Shown piece by piece: positions 35,330-43,124 of a stretch of DNA of 64,000 nucleotides. The position numbers and the translations under genes were made by a program. Within the stretch, counting starts at the first letter, position 1. Every line of letters begins with the position of its first letter. The stretch is from assembly GCF_003205835.1 (NCBI RefSeq), contig NZ_CP029773.1:3256501-3320500 (forward strand). The letters run 5' to 3'. The stretch is from Stenotrophomonas maltophilia. GTDB taxonomy: Bacteria; Pseudomonadota; Gammaproteobacteria; Xanthomonadales; Xanthomonadaceae. Under the pieces are notes generated by a model. The model was given only the letters and a program-made list of their open reading frames with translations. It did not search any database and was not told where the DNA came from.

Positions 35330-36100
35330 TCAGCTGTCCTTGTTGCCCGCCTGGGCCAGCCGCGCCATGCGCTGGGTGTCGGCAAGGATGCCGCGCAGCA
35401 GGCGCACTTCCTGCTCGCTGGGCTCGCTGCGCAGGAACAGGCGGCGCAGCTTGCGCATCGCCGACTCCGGGGCGCGGCCCTTGTGGAAATCGATCTCGTC
35501 CAGCGTGTCGCCAAGCTGGGCGAAGAAGCTCTCCATCTGCTCGTGGCTGGCCGCCTGCTCGCGGAAGCCCGGTTCGGCGTCGGCCGCAGGCTGCGCACCC
35601 AGCAGCTGCATGCGCGTTTCATAGGCCAGCACCTGCACCGCGGCAGCCAGGTTGAGCGAGCTGAACTCCGGGTCGGACGGGATGTGCACCGCTGCATGGC
35701 AGAGCTGCAGTTCCTCGTTGGTCAGGCCGGTGCGCTCACGGCCGAACACCAGCGCCACCTCGGCGCCCTCGCCGGCCTTGGCCACCGCACGGGCAGCGGC
35801 ATCGGCCGGCAGGTACTCCTCCAGCTGGACGCGGCGGGCACGGGCGGTGCAGCCCAGCACCAGACGGCAGTCAGCCACGGCCTCGGCCAGGGTGGCCACC
35901 ACCGGGGCGTCCCCCAGCACGTCTTCGGCACCGGCCGAGCGGCGGAAGGCCTCCTCGTCCAGCGGCTTTTCGGGGGCAACCAGCACCAGGCGGGCCAGGC
36001 CCATGGTCTTCAGGGCGCGGGCGGCAGCGCCCATGTTGCCGGGGTGCTGGGTACCGACCAGGACGAATCGGAGGCGGGTGGCGGCAGGAAACTGGGACAT
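35330..36100 (-). CDS. trmJ: TrmJ, tRNA 2'-O-methyltransferase
   Basis: 256-residue SPOUT-family enzyme that methylates the ribose of nucleotide 32 in several tRNAs. Motif 1 VGTQHPGNMGAAARALKTMG is at 16-35 and FGRERTGLTNEEL marks the knot region; the C-terminal 90 residues are the TrmJ-specific helical extension (QMESFFAQLGDTLDEIDF). ATG at 36100 is the start that gives the canonical N-terminus; the longer frame upstream is antisense to suhB. suhB is divergent across 120 bases. Confidence 0.94.
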   Translation of the reverse strand: MSQFPAATRLRFVLVGTQHPGNMGAAARALKTMGLARLVLVAPEKPLDEEAFRRSAGAEDVLGDAPVVATLAEAVADCRLVLGCTARARRVQLEEYLPADAAARAVAKAGEGAEVALVFGRERTGLTNEELQLCHAAVHIPSDPEFSSLNLAAAVQVLAYETRMQLLGAQPAADAEPGFREQAASHEQMESFFAQLGDTLDEIDFHKGRAPESAMRKLRRLFLRSEPSEQEVRLLRGILADTQRMARLAQAGNKDS

Positions 36101-36220
36101 GAACAGGGAAAAGGTCGAGCTGGACGATGACCAATGGTAAACTGTGCGGCCGGCCACTGCGCCGGACCCGCTCTTTTCCCCCGCCAGTCCATCTCTTCTG
36201 CCTTTCCGGGAGCCCACGCC

Positions 36221-37048
36221 ATGCAGAAACCCGCCGTAACCGTCATGGTCAAGGCCGCCCGCCTCGCCGGCAACGTCCTGTTGCGCAACATCAACAAGCT
36301 CGAGGCACTGAACGTGGTGCAGAAGGGCCGGATGGACTACGCCAGCGAAGTGGATGCGGACGCGGAAAAGGTCATCGTCAAGGAACTCAAGCGCGCTTAC
36401 CCGGACTACGGCATCTTCGGCGAAGAAGGTGGCGTGCAGGGCGAACGCCGCCAGATGTGGGTCATCGATCCCCTGGATGGCACCAGCAACTACCTGCGCG
36501 GCGTGCCGCATTACTGCGTGTCGATCGCCCTGGTCGAGAACGGCGAGCCGACCGATGCGGTCATCTTCGACCCACTGCGCAATGAACTGTTCACTGCCAG
36601 CCGTGGCGCCGGCGCCGTTCTGAACGACCGCCGCATCCGCGTGGCCGACCGCAAGGATCTGGAAGGCACGATGATCCACACCGGCTTCGCCCCGCGCGAA
36701 CGCAGCCGCGCCAGCGCTCAGCTGAAGTCGGTCGACACCCTGCTGGTCCAGGCCGAGGACATCCGCCGCACCGGTTCGGCCGCGCTGGACCTGGCCTACG
36801 TGGCCTGTGGCCGCGCTGATGCCTACTTCGAAGCCGGCGTGAAGGCATGGGACATTGCTGCCGGCCTGCTGCTGGTCCGCGAGGCGGGCGGCAAGGTCTG
36901 CGACTTCAAGGGCGCGACCCTGGGCCGCATGGACAACCGTGGCCCGGAGACCCACCAGATCGTGGCCGGCAACCTGAAGGTGGCCGAGTCGCTGCAGAAG
37001 GTGCTGGTGAACACTGGCTACGCGGCGGAGTTCGACGCGAAGTTCTGA
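36221..37048 (+). CDS. suhB: SuhB, inositol monophosphatase family protein
   Basis: 275 residues. Metal-binding motifs are GEEGG near 67, DPLDGTSNY near 84-92 and [10 protein letters not shown] near 208-217, an intact inositol-monophosphatase site. SuhB in E. coli also joins the rRNA antitermination complex. ATG at 36221 gives the standard start [14 protein letters not shown]; the ORF is open 29 codons upstream. A terminator follows within 50 bases. Confidence 0.95.
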   Translation: MQKPAVTVMVKAARLAGNVLLRNINKLEALNVVQKGRMDYASEVDADAEKVIVKELKRAYPDYGIFGEEGGVQGERRQMWVIDPLDGTSNYLRGVPHYCVSIALVENGEPTDAVIFDPLRNELFTASRGAGAVLNDRRIRVADRKDLEGTMIHTGFAPRERSRASAQLKSVDTLLVQAEDIRRTGSAALDLAYVACGRADAYFEAGVKAWDIAAGLLLVREAGGKVCDFKGATLGRMDNRGPETHQIVAGNLKVAESLQKVLVNTGYAAEFDAKF

Positions 37049-37074
37049 GGTTCCGTGTAAAGCGGTTCATGGAG

Positions 37075-37100
37075 ACGGCACCTGCGAAGGTGCCGTTTTC
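37075..37100 (+). terminator. Intrinsic terminator of suhB
   Basis: 9-bp stem ACGGCACCT/AGGTGCCGT with a GCGA loop followed by TTTTC, 27 bases after the suhB stop. Confidence 0.85.
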
Positions 37101-37115
37101 GTTTGCGCGCACGGA

Positions 37116-37693
37116 GATTCGTTTCCGCGACCGCGGAGAGGTGTCACTTTCTTTGCTCGTGCACCGCGCTGCAGGAGCAGCGTGGAACGGCGTAGCCGGC
37201 CCGTAGGGTGGCGCACACGGATGTGCGCCATCAAGAAAGTAACCAAAGAAACACGCCGCCGGGGCGCGAGCCGATGCTGTGCATCGGTACCCTGCGCTTC
37301 TCGGCGAATCAGGGGACGGCGCCGAACTCGCTGCGCTCAAACACCGGCGCCTCTTCGCCCCTGATTCCCCTGCGATGCTCGGCTCGCTCAAGGCGGACCC
37401 AAGGTCAAATGCCACAGCTGCACCCAGCAGATCCACGCCATGCGTGGATGCTGTTGCCCTTGATCTTGATTTTCCAGTCCGCCTTCAAGCGAGCCGAGCA
37501 CCGCAGGTCCGGCGAGGGCGAAGAGGTGCGGGTGTCTGAGCGCAGCGAGTTCCCGCACCGTCCCTCGACGGTCCGAGGAGCGCAGGGCACCGGCGTGCGC
37601 AGCACGTCGGCTCGCGGCCGGCGGAGCGTTTCTTTGGTTACTTTCTTTGCGCGCAAAGAAAGTGACACCCCTCCGCGGTCGCGGAAACGACTC
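37116..37693. repeat. Large fold-back element: two inverted copies (H2, H3) of the covarying hairpin unit
   Basis: Outer 40-base arms (37116-37155 and 37654-37693) differ at 2 positions. Inside each arm is the modular unit also found at 20551-20687: palindrome ACTTTCTTTGCG/CGCAAAGAAAGT (intact in H3, 37640-37663; split in H2 by about 76 bases), then AACCAAAGAAAC, a hairpin after CGCGAGCCGA, a longer stem with conserved loop (H2 37307-37366; H3 37513-37567), and a GCTCGGCTCGCT module near the centre. The H2 split carries a REP-like insert (37202-37232). Confidence 0.75.
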
Positions 37694-37792
37694 TCGCCAA
37701 GTCGTAGCCGGCATCACCAATGCGCGGGCGCGCAAACAAAAACGCCCGGCGCGAGGCCAGGCGTCCCTGCACTACCTTGGAAGTATGGAGGC

Positions 37793-38659
37793 TTACGCCG
37801 CCGTCGATGCCCGCAGCGCCGCGATGCGCTCTTCCAGCGGCGGGTGGCTCATGAACAGCTTCTTCGCCGTCGAACCGGCAATACCGAACGCCGCGATCTG
37901 CGTCGGCAGCGTGCTCTGGCCGTGGTTGAGCTGCAGGCGCTCCAGCGCGGCGATCATCTTCTGGCGGCCGGCCAGCGAGGCACCACCGGCATCGGCGCGG
38001 AATTCGCGATGGCGCGAGAACCACATCGCGATCATGGTGGCGAACAGGCCGAACACCATCTCCAGCACGAACACGATGATGTAGTACGCAAAGCCGCGGC
38101 CGCCGCCTTCGCGGTTGCCCGACAGCGCGCTGTCGATGATGCCGCCGACCACGCGGGCCAGCACGATGACGAAGGTGTTCAGCACACCCTGCAGCAGGGC
38201 CATGGTGATCATGTCACCGTTGGCGACGTGGGCGATCTCGTGGCCCAGCACCGCTTCGGCCTCGTCTTCGCTCATGTTGTGCAGCAGGCCGGTGGACACC
38301 GCGACCAGCGCATTGTTGCGGTTGGCACCGGTGGCGAAGGCATTGATCTCCGGGCCTTCATACACGGCCACTTCGGGCATGCCGATGCCGGCCGCCTTGG
38401 CCTGGCGCTCGACGGTGGCCAGCAGCCAGCGCTCGGTCTGGTTGCGCGGCTCGGTGATCACCACCGCACCAGTGGAGCGCTTGGCCATCCACTTGGACAG
38501 CAGCAGCGAGATGAAGGAGCCACCGAAACCGAAGATACCGGCCATGATCAGCAGGCCGCTCATCTTGCTGGGGTCGGTTCCCGTCAGCGACATCACGATG
38601 CTGGCCAGGATCAGCACGGCAAAGTTCGTGGCCAGGAAGAGGGCAATACGGGTGAACAT
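37793..38659 (-). CDS. htpX: HtpX, membrane zinc metalloprotease
   Basis: 288-residue M48B integral-membrane protease for misfolded membrane proteins. HEIAH is at 140-144, a third zinc ligand is expected in the EFRAD region near 223, and four hydrophobic segments are at about 5-25, 34-54, 158-178 and 193-215. It is full length. Divergent from gluQ across 93 bases; a heat-shock-type promoter would be expected in that spacer, but I cannot identify one with confidence. Confidence 0.96.
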   Translation of the reverse strand: MFTRIALFLATNFAVLILASIVMSLTGTDPSKMSGLLIMAGIFGFGGSFISLLLSKWMAKRSTGAVVITEPRNQTERWLLATVERQAKAAGIGMPEVAVYEGPEINAFATGANRNNALVAVSTGLLHNMSEDEAEAVLGHEIAHVANGDMITMALLQGVLNTFVIVLARVVGGIIDSALSGNREGGGRGFAYYIIVFVLEMVFGLFATMIAMWFSRHREFRADAGGASLAGRQKMIAALERLQLNHGQSTLPTQIAAFGIAGSTAKKLFMSHPPLEERIAALRASTAA

Positions 38660-38752
38660 GGGAAATTCCGGCTCGGAAGGGGTCGATATCGGTCAATTTG
38701 CGGTGCGGTCAGCTTGAATTCAAGCGCCAACCTGACCGACGATTCAGCCAGC

Positions 38753-39673
38753 ATGACCTCCCCTATTCCCACCGGCCGTTTCGCGCCCTCGCCGACCGGC
38801 CTGCTCCACCCCGGATCCCTGCTCGCCGCCTTCGGCAGCTGGTTGCTCGCCCGCCACCACGGCGGCCTGTGGCGGCTGCGCGTCGAAGACGTCGACCCGC
38901 CGCGCACCGTGCCCGGTGCAGCGGATGCGCAACTCCAGGCACTGTCGGCGTTCGGCCTGGCCCACGATGGCCCGGTGCTCTGGCAGAGCACGCGCGGCGA
39001 GGCCTACCAGGCCGCGCTGGAAGTACTGCTCGCCAGCGACCAGGCCTTTGTCTGCCACTGCAGCCGCAGCGACCTGGCCGCCAGTGGCGGCATCCATCAT
39101 CGCTGCGTCGCCCGGCAACCACGACCGGACCCCGCCGTCCGCTTCCGCGTGCCGCCCGGCAGCCTCGTGCACTTCGACGATGGCCTGCGCGGCCCGCAGC
39201 AGCAGGACGTGCATGCCGAGGTCGGCGACTTCGTGCTGCGCCGTGCGGACGGCTGCTGGGCCTACCAGCTGGCGGTGGTGGTCGATGACGCCGCGCAGGG
39301 AGTGACCGAAGTGGTGCGCGGTGCCGACCTGCTCGACTCCACCGCGCGGCAGATCCTGCTGCAGCAGGCATTGGGCCTGGCGGTGCCACGCTACTGGCAC
39401 CTGCCGCTGCTGCTGGATGCGCCGGGCCACAAGCTGTCCAAGTCACTGGCGGCGCTGCCGGTGGACAGCGCACGGCCGCTGCCGGTGCTTCGCCAGCTCT
39501 GGCAGCTGCTCGGCCAAGCCCCTGAGGCGCTGGCGCAGGCACGCGATCTGGACGCGCTGCTGGCCGCCGCTCGACAGGCCTTCGACCCGGCGCGGCTGCC
39601 GCGTGCCGACATCCTGTTGCCAGCCGGCGCACTTTCCGCGCCGATGTTGCAGAATCCCCCTTCCCCCACCTGA
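38753..39673 (+). CDS. gluQ: GluQ, glutamyl-Q tRNA(Asp) synthetase
   Basis: Truncated glutamyl-tRNA-synthetase paralogue that glutamylates queuosine in tRNA-Asp. The 306-residue product has FAPSPTGLLHPGSL (HIGH-equivalent HPGS), a zinc motif CHCSR...HRC and the KLSKS loop HKLSKSLAA. No anticodon-binding domain is present, as expected. ATG at 38753 is the only start in keeping with the family; the frame is open more than 500 codons upstream through the repeat element, which must be ignored. queG, another queuosine gene, lies at 48783 in this window. Confidence 0.94.
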   Translation: MTSPIPTGRFAPSPTGLLHPGSLLAAFGSWLLARHHGGLWRLRVEDVDPPRTVPGAADAQLQALSAFGLAHDGPVLWQSTRGEAYQAALEVLLASDQAFVCHCSRSDLAASGGIHHRCVARQPRPDPAVRFRVPPGSLVHFDDGLRGPQQQDVHAEVGDFVLRRADGCWAYQLAVVVDDAAQGVTEVVRGADLLDSTARQILLQQALGLAVPRYWHLPLLLDAPGHKLSKSLAALPVDSARPLPVLRQLWQLLGQAPEALAQARDLDALLAAARQAFDPARLPRADILLPAGALSAPMLQNPPSPT

Positions 39674-39690
39674 TACCCGGACAGCATTCC

Positions 39691-40431
39691 ATGACATCTC
39701 GCGTCGCACTGGTCACCGGCGGAACCGGCGGCATCGGTACCGCCATCTGCCAACGCCTGGCCGACCAGGGCCACCGGGTCGCCACCAACTACCGCGACGA
39801 GGCCAAGGCCCGCGCTTGGCAGCACGCGATGACCGAACGCGGCTACAGCGTGTCGATCTTCCCGGGCGATGTCTCCGATCCGGACAGCGCCGAAGCGCTG
39901 GTGCGCGCGGTCGAGGCCGAACTGGGCCCGGTCGAGATCCTGGTCAACAACGCCGGCATCACCCGCGACACCACCTTCCACCGCATGCGCGCGGACCAGT
40001 GGCACGATGTGATCAACACCAACCTCAATTCGGTGTTCAACGTCACCCGTCCGGTCATCGAGGGCATGCGCCGCCGCGGCTGGGGCCGGGTCATCCAGAT
40101 CAGCTCGATCAACGGCCTGAAGGGCCAGTACGGCCAGGCCAACTACGCGGCGGCCAAGGCCGGCATGCACGGCTTCACCATCTCGCTGGCCCGCGAGAAC
40201 GCCGGCTTTGGCATCACCGTCAACACCATTTCGCCCGGCTACGTCGCTACCGACATGGTGATGGCGGTGCCGGAGGAGGTGCGTGCCAAGATCATCGCCG
40301 ACATCCCCACCGGACGCCTCGGCAAGCCGGAGGAAATCGCGTACGGCGTCTCGTTCCTGGTCGCCGACGAAGCCTCGTGGATCACCGGTAGCAACCTGGA
40401 CATCAACGGCGGCCACCATATGGGTTGGTAG
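39691..40431 (+). CDS. phaB: PhaB, acetoacetyl-CoA reductase
   Basis: NADPH-dependent reduction of acetoacetyl-CoA to (R)-3-hydroxybutyryl-CoA for polyhydroxyalkanoate synthesis. The 246-residue short-chain dehydrogenase has GGTGGIG at 10-16, the catalytic Tyr-Lys in YAAAK near 153-157 and NNAGITRD near 88. FabG-type reductase is the close alternative, but the neighbouring phaR supports PHA. No phaC or phaA is in the window. Confidence 0.9.
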   Translation: MTSRVALVTGGTGGIGTAICQRLADQGHRVATNYRDEAKARAWQHAMTERGYSVSIFPGDVSDPDSAEALVRAVEAELGPVEILVNNAGITRDTTFHRMRADQWHDVINTNLNSVFNVTRPVIEGMRRRGWGRVIQISSINGLKGQYGQANYAAAKAGMHGFTISLARENAGFGITVNTISPGYVATDMVMAVPEEVRAKIIADIPTGRLGKPEEIAYGVSFLVADEASWITGSNLDINGGHHMGW

Positions 40432-40481
40432 GCCGCGCAGCGGGCCCTCGCGGCGAACGCCGCCGGCCCCTGCCGATGGTC

Positions 40482-40514
40482 ATGCTGCGCAACACGCAAA
40501 CCCTTGCTGCGCAA
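40482..40514. promoter_or_regulatory. Candidate PhaR operator repeats
   Basis: Two near-identical elements, ATGCTGCGCAA (40482-40492) and TTGCTGCGCAA (40504-40514), centred 22 bases apart, so on the same DNA face. The second is a TTGC-TGC-GCAA palindrome. A partial third copy ATGCTGCGC is at 40582-40590. They lie between phaB and phaR, where PhaR proteins usually autoregulate. Confidence 0.5.
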
Positions 40515-40614
40515 CATGATCGCCGCCGAAAGCCAAGCCTGGCGGGGGCTGAGGCGGTTGCAACGGCTGCTGCACTGCGCCATGCTGCGCGTCTACTGTG
40601 ACGAGTACCGCTTC

Positions 40615-41154
40615 ATGGCTGCGACCCGCATCATCAAGAAGTATCCGAACCGCCGTCTCTACGACACCGAGATCTCCAGCTACATCACCATCGAGGACGT
40701 GCGCCAGCTGATCCTGGACGGTGAAGACTTCGAAGTCCGCGACGCCAAGAGCGGCGACGACCTCACGCGATCGGTCCTGCTGCAGATCATCGCCGACCAG
40801 GAACAGGACGGCGAACCGATGCTGTCCACCCAGCTGCTGAGCCAGCTGATCCGCTTCTACGGCGACTCCCTGCAGGGCTTCATGGGCAATTACCTGGAGC
40901 GCAGCATGCAGGTCTTCCTCGACCAGCAGCAGCAGTTCCGCCAGCAGATGGGCAACCTGCTGGGCCAGACCCCGTGGGCGATGATGAACCAGCTGACCGA
41001 GCGCAACCTGGAGCTGTGGCAGGAATTCCAGCGCAACATGGGCACTGGCTTCGGTGGCCCGCGTCCAGGCGGCACCGGAACCGGAACCGGCGCAGGTACC
41101 GGAAACAAGCCGAACGAACCGGGCACCGGCACCGGCGGCAAGACCCGCCGCTGA
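40615..41154 (+). CDS. phaR: PhaR, polyhydroxyalkanoate synthesis repressor
   Basis: 179 residues. PHB/PHA accumulation regulator N-terminal domain (RIIKKYPNRRLYDTEISSYITIEDVRQLI, about 4-32) followed by the PHB_acc domain with FMGNYLERSMQVF. PhaR binds DNA and PHA granules and represses phasin and itself. The C-terminus has a Gly/Thr-rich tail (GTGTGTGAGTG). ATG at 40615 gives the family start; an earlier ATG at 40582 adds 11 residues and falls on the operator-like repeat, so it was rejected. Confidence 0.93.
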   Translation: MAATRIIKKYPNRRLYDTEISSYITIEDVRQLILDGEDFEVRDAKSGDDLTRSVLLQIIADQEQDGEPMLSTQLLSQLIRFYGDSLQGFMGNYLERSMQVFLDQQQQFRQQMGNLLGQTPWAMMNQLTERNLELWQEFQRNMGTGFGGPRPGGTGTGTGAGTGNKPNEPGTGTGGKTRR

Positions 41155-41175
41155 GCTGCTGCAACGGCTGATACG

Positions 41176-41204
41176 AAAACGGCGCGCCACTGGCGCGCCG
41201 TTTT
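41176..41204. terminator. Bidirectional terminator after phaR
   Basis: 14-base arms with core ACGGCGCGCC/GGCGCGCCGT between A and T runs, separating the convergent phaR and GumN-like genes. Confidence 0.85.
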
Positions 41205-41228
41205 GTTTGGCATCGCGCCAACCGTATG

Positions 41229-42182
41229 TCAGCGTTTCGCCTTGCACCCCGTGCATACGCGCTCGACCTTGTAGCCCTTCGCCTTCAGCTTCTCGACCAC
41301 GCCATCACTGCCCAGCAGGTGCAGCGTGCCGACCACCACCAGCGTACCGCCCTGCCCGGCCTGCAGGTACGGCAGCAGTTTCGGCACCCAGGCGTCATTG
41401 CGGCCGGTGTTGATGCGCTGATACAGCTGCGGATACTGCTGGCGCATTTCCGCCGCCATCCGGGTCCACAGCACGCGCTCGTCACCGCGGCGCCAGGCGT
41501 CGTGCAGCTGGCGTGCCTGCTCGTCGGCCTTGCCGGCCTGGTCCAGCGCTTCGGCCAGCATCTGCCGCTGTTCCTGCAGCGTCATTCCGTCAAGCATGCC
41601 GATCTGGGTGTCGATGTCTTCCAGTCCCGCGGTCTTGCGCCCGGTCTTCTGCGCACGCTCCATGAAGTGGCGGTCCAGGCCCAGTGCCGGGTCCAGGCCC
41701 AGCTTCTGCATCTGCCCGACCGAAATGCTCAGGCCGACAAACCACGGCTTCATCCCCTGCATCTGCGCCAGCGGCAGCTTGTTTTCGGTGGCGAACACCT
41801 GCAGCTTCTGCCAGGTCGCAGCATCAAGATCGCGCTTGAGCTCGCTGCCATCGGTGCGGACCGCGGCCTGCACCATGCGGCTGGCCAGCTGTGGCGACTG
41901 CATGTCTTCCGGCGACAGTTCGAACACGACCCGCTGCGAGGCTTCGAACGCCTGTTCGACATCGGGCGACAGTGGGTAGTCCTGCGGCTTCAGCAGGTGA
42001 AACGAACCCAGCAGATACACGCGCGCGTCACCAGGACCGGTCACCCTCCACAGCAACGGCACCGGCGGCTTGGCCGCCACTGCGCCAGTGGTATCGGCTT
42101 GCACGGTACGCGCCGCAACCAGCGGTGCCAGCGCACAGGCCGCCAACAGAACGGTGGCACGCAACAGGGATCTGATCGGCAT
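41229..42182 (-). CDS. TraB/GumN-family exported protein
   Basis: 317 residues with a signal peptide (about 1-24). The TraB/GumN signature is visible as the paired glycine-His motifs LGSFHLL near the start and VVVGTLHLLG near the C-terminus, which in related proteins form a metalloprotease-like site. Cysteines in CTGCKAKR end the protein. Length and pattern match the family, whose physiological role in xanthomonads is unclear. Two bases separate its start from the DUF1684 gene stop, so the two genes are co-transcribed. Confidence 0.85.
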   Translation of the reverse strand: MPIRSLLRATVLLAACALAPLVAARTVQADTTGAVAAKPPVPLLWRVTGPGDARVYLLGSFHLLKPQDYPLSPDVEQAFEASQRVVFELSPEDMQSPQLASRMVQAAVRTDGSELKRDLDAATWQKLQVFATENKLPLAQMQGMKPWFVGLSISVGQMQKLGLDPALGLDRHFMERAQKTGRKTAGLEDIDTQIGMLDGMTLQEQRQMLAEALDQAGKADEQARQLHDAWRRGDERVLWTRMAAEMRQQYPQLYQRINTGRNDAWVPKLLPYLQAGQGGTLVVVGTLHLLGSDGVVEKLKAKGYKVERVCTGCKAKR

Positions 42183-42183
42183 A

Positions 42184-43113
42184 TCAGCCTTCTCCTTCAG
42201 GCAGGTGGTAGGCCTTCTCGCCCGCTTCCACGCGCAGGTCCAACCGGTTTTCCGGCGGCGCCAGCGGACAGGTCGCATAGGCGGTGAATGCACACGGCGG
42301 GTTGTAGGCATGGTTGAAATCGATGCGCACGGTGCCATCGGCAGCGGGTGCATCGGTATCCAGATAGCGACCGGCCGGATAGCTGCCGCGGCCACTGGTG
42401 CGATCGGCAAAGATCAGGAACAGCGGCTGCCCCGGCGCACCGATCGCCTCCAGCCGCCAGCTGCGGCCATCACGCTGGAACTCGACCGCGCCGGCATTGG
42501 GCATTTCGGTGGTCAGGCCGGTGATGTCGACGATGGGCAGGGTCTTGCCCGGCGGGTGCGCGATGAAGCGCGCCTGCACCTGCCAGTCCGGACCACCCGG
42601 CCAGTACTCCAGGCTACCGAAATCGCGACGTGCCGGCGCATCGGCATGCTTGACCCGCAGCGCATCACGCGGACCACGGCGGATGATGCTCAGCTGGCCC
42701 TTGCCGCCATCGAATGCGAGCAGCGTCGGCTGCGGATCCTTGTCGGTGTCGACACGGATGCGGCCGCGTACCGGTTGCCCGTCGTGGCTGACGTCAACGC
42801 CGGCCTCAGGTGTAAACCACCACTGCGTCCCTTCGCGGCGCAGCAGGCCCAGCTTGTCCGGCCCAACCGCGAGGCGGATGCCATTGGTCGCGCCGCTGCC
42901 GACGAAGTGCGATTTGTTCTGCAGCCAGTGCAGGCCGACCAGCGCCGTCCAGCCATCCGGCCGGGTCAGGTCCTGGTAGCGCGCTACACGCCATTGCTGC
43001 TGCCCGGCCGCGTAGGCAGGATCTTCAGCGGCCGTCGGCGCCGGCGGTGTTGCCGGGTTGCAGGCGGCCAACACCACGGCGGCCAGCAGGCCCGCCATTC
43101 CCCGATAACGCAT
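42184..43113 (-). CDS. DUF1684 lipoprotein
   Basis: 309 residues. A signal peptide ends in the lipobox LAAC (Cys18), so it is a lipoprotein. The body matches DUF1684 proteins: WRVARYQDLTRPDGWTALVGLHW near the start, the RGRI and FADRTSGRGSYPAGRY signatures, and the FNHAYNPPCAFTAYATCPLAPPENRL tail with conserved cysteines. Function unknown. ATG at 43113 gives the lipoprotein leader; the longer frame overlaps mutL. It lies 11 bases after the mutL stop. Confidence 0.88.
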   Translation of the reverse strand: MRYRGMAGLLAAVVLAACNPATPPAPTAAEDPAYAAGQQQWRVARYQDLTRPDGWTALVGLHWLQNKSHFVGSGATNGIRLAVGPDKLGLLRREGTQWWFTPEAGVDVSHDGQPVRGRIRVDTDKDPQPTLLAFDGGKGQLSIIRRGPRDALRVKHADAPARRDFGSLEYWPGGPDWQVQARFIAHPPGKTLPIVDITGLTTEMPNAGAVEFQRDGRSWRLEAIGAPGQPLFLIFADRTSGRGSYPAGRYLDTDAPAADGTVRIDFNHAYNPPCAFTAYATCPLAPPENRLDLRVEAGEKAYHLPEGEG

Positions 43114-43124
43114 CGATGCTCCCC

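Larger units (their letters stand above)
37049..37792. other. 744-base spacer without a gene
   Basis: Holds the suhB terminator and then a 578-bp inverted-repeat element (37116-37693). Frames on both strands run through it because of its structure, but none has a ribosome site or recognisable domain. The last 100 bases before htpX show nothing notable. Confidence 0.85.

Noticed and set aside
37513..37567. Distal stem of H3 considered as an intrinsic terminator of htpX or suhB
   Set aside because: No T-run follows the stem, its loop is conserved between copies, and suhB already has a terminator at 37075-37100.
37208..38752. 515-codon extension of gluQ through the fold-back repeat and antisense to htpX
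   Set aside because: The extension runs through non-coding repeat and the antisense of htpX. The conserved gluQ N-terminus begins at 38753.
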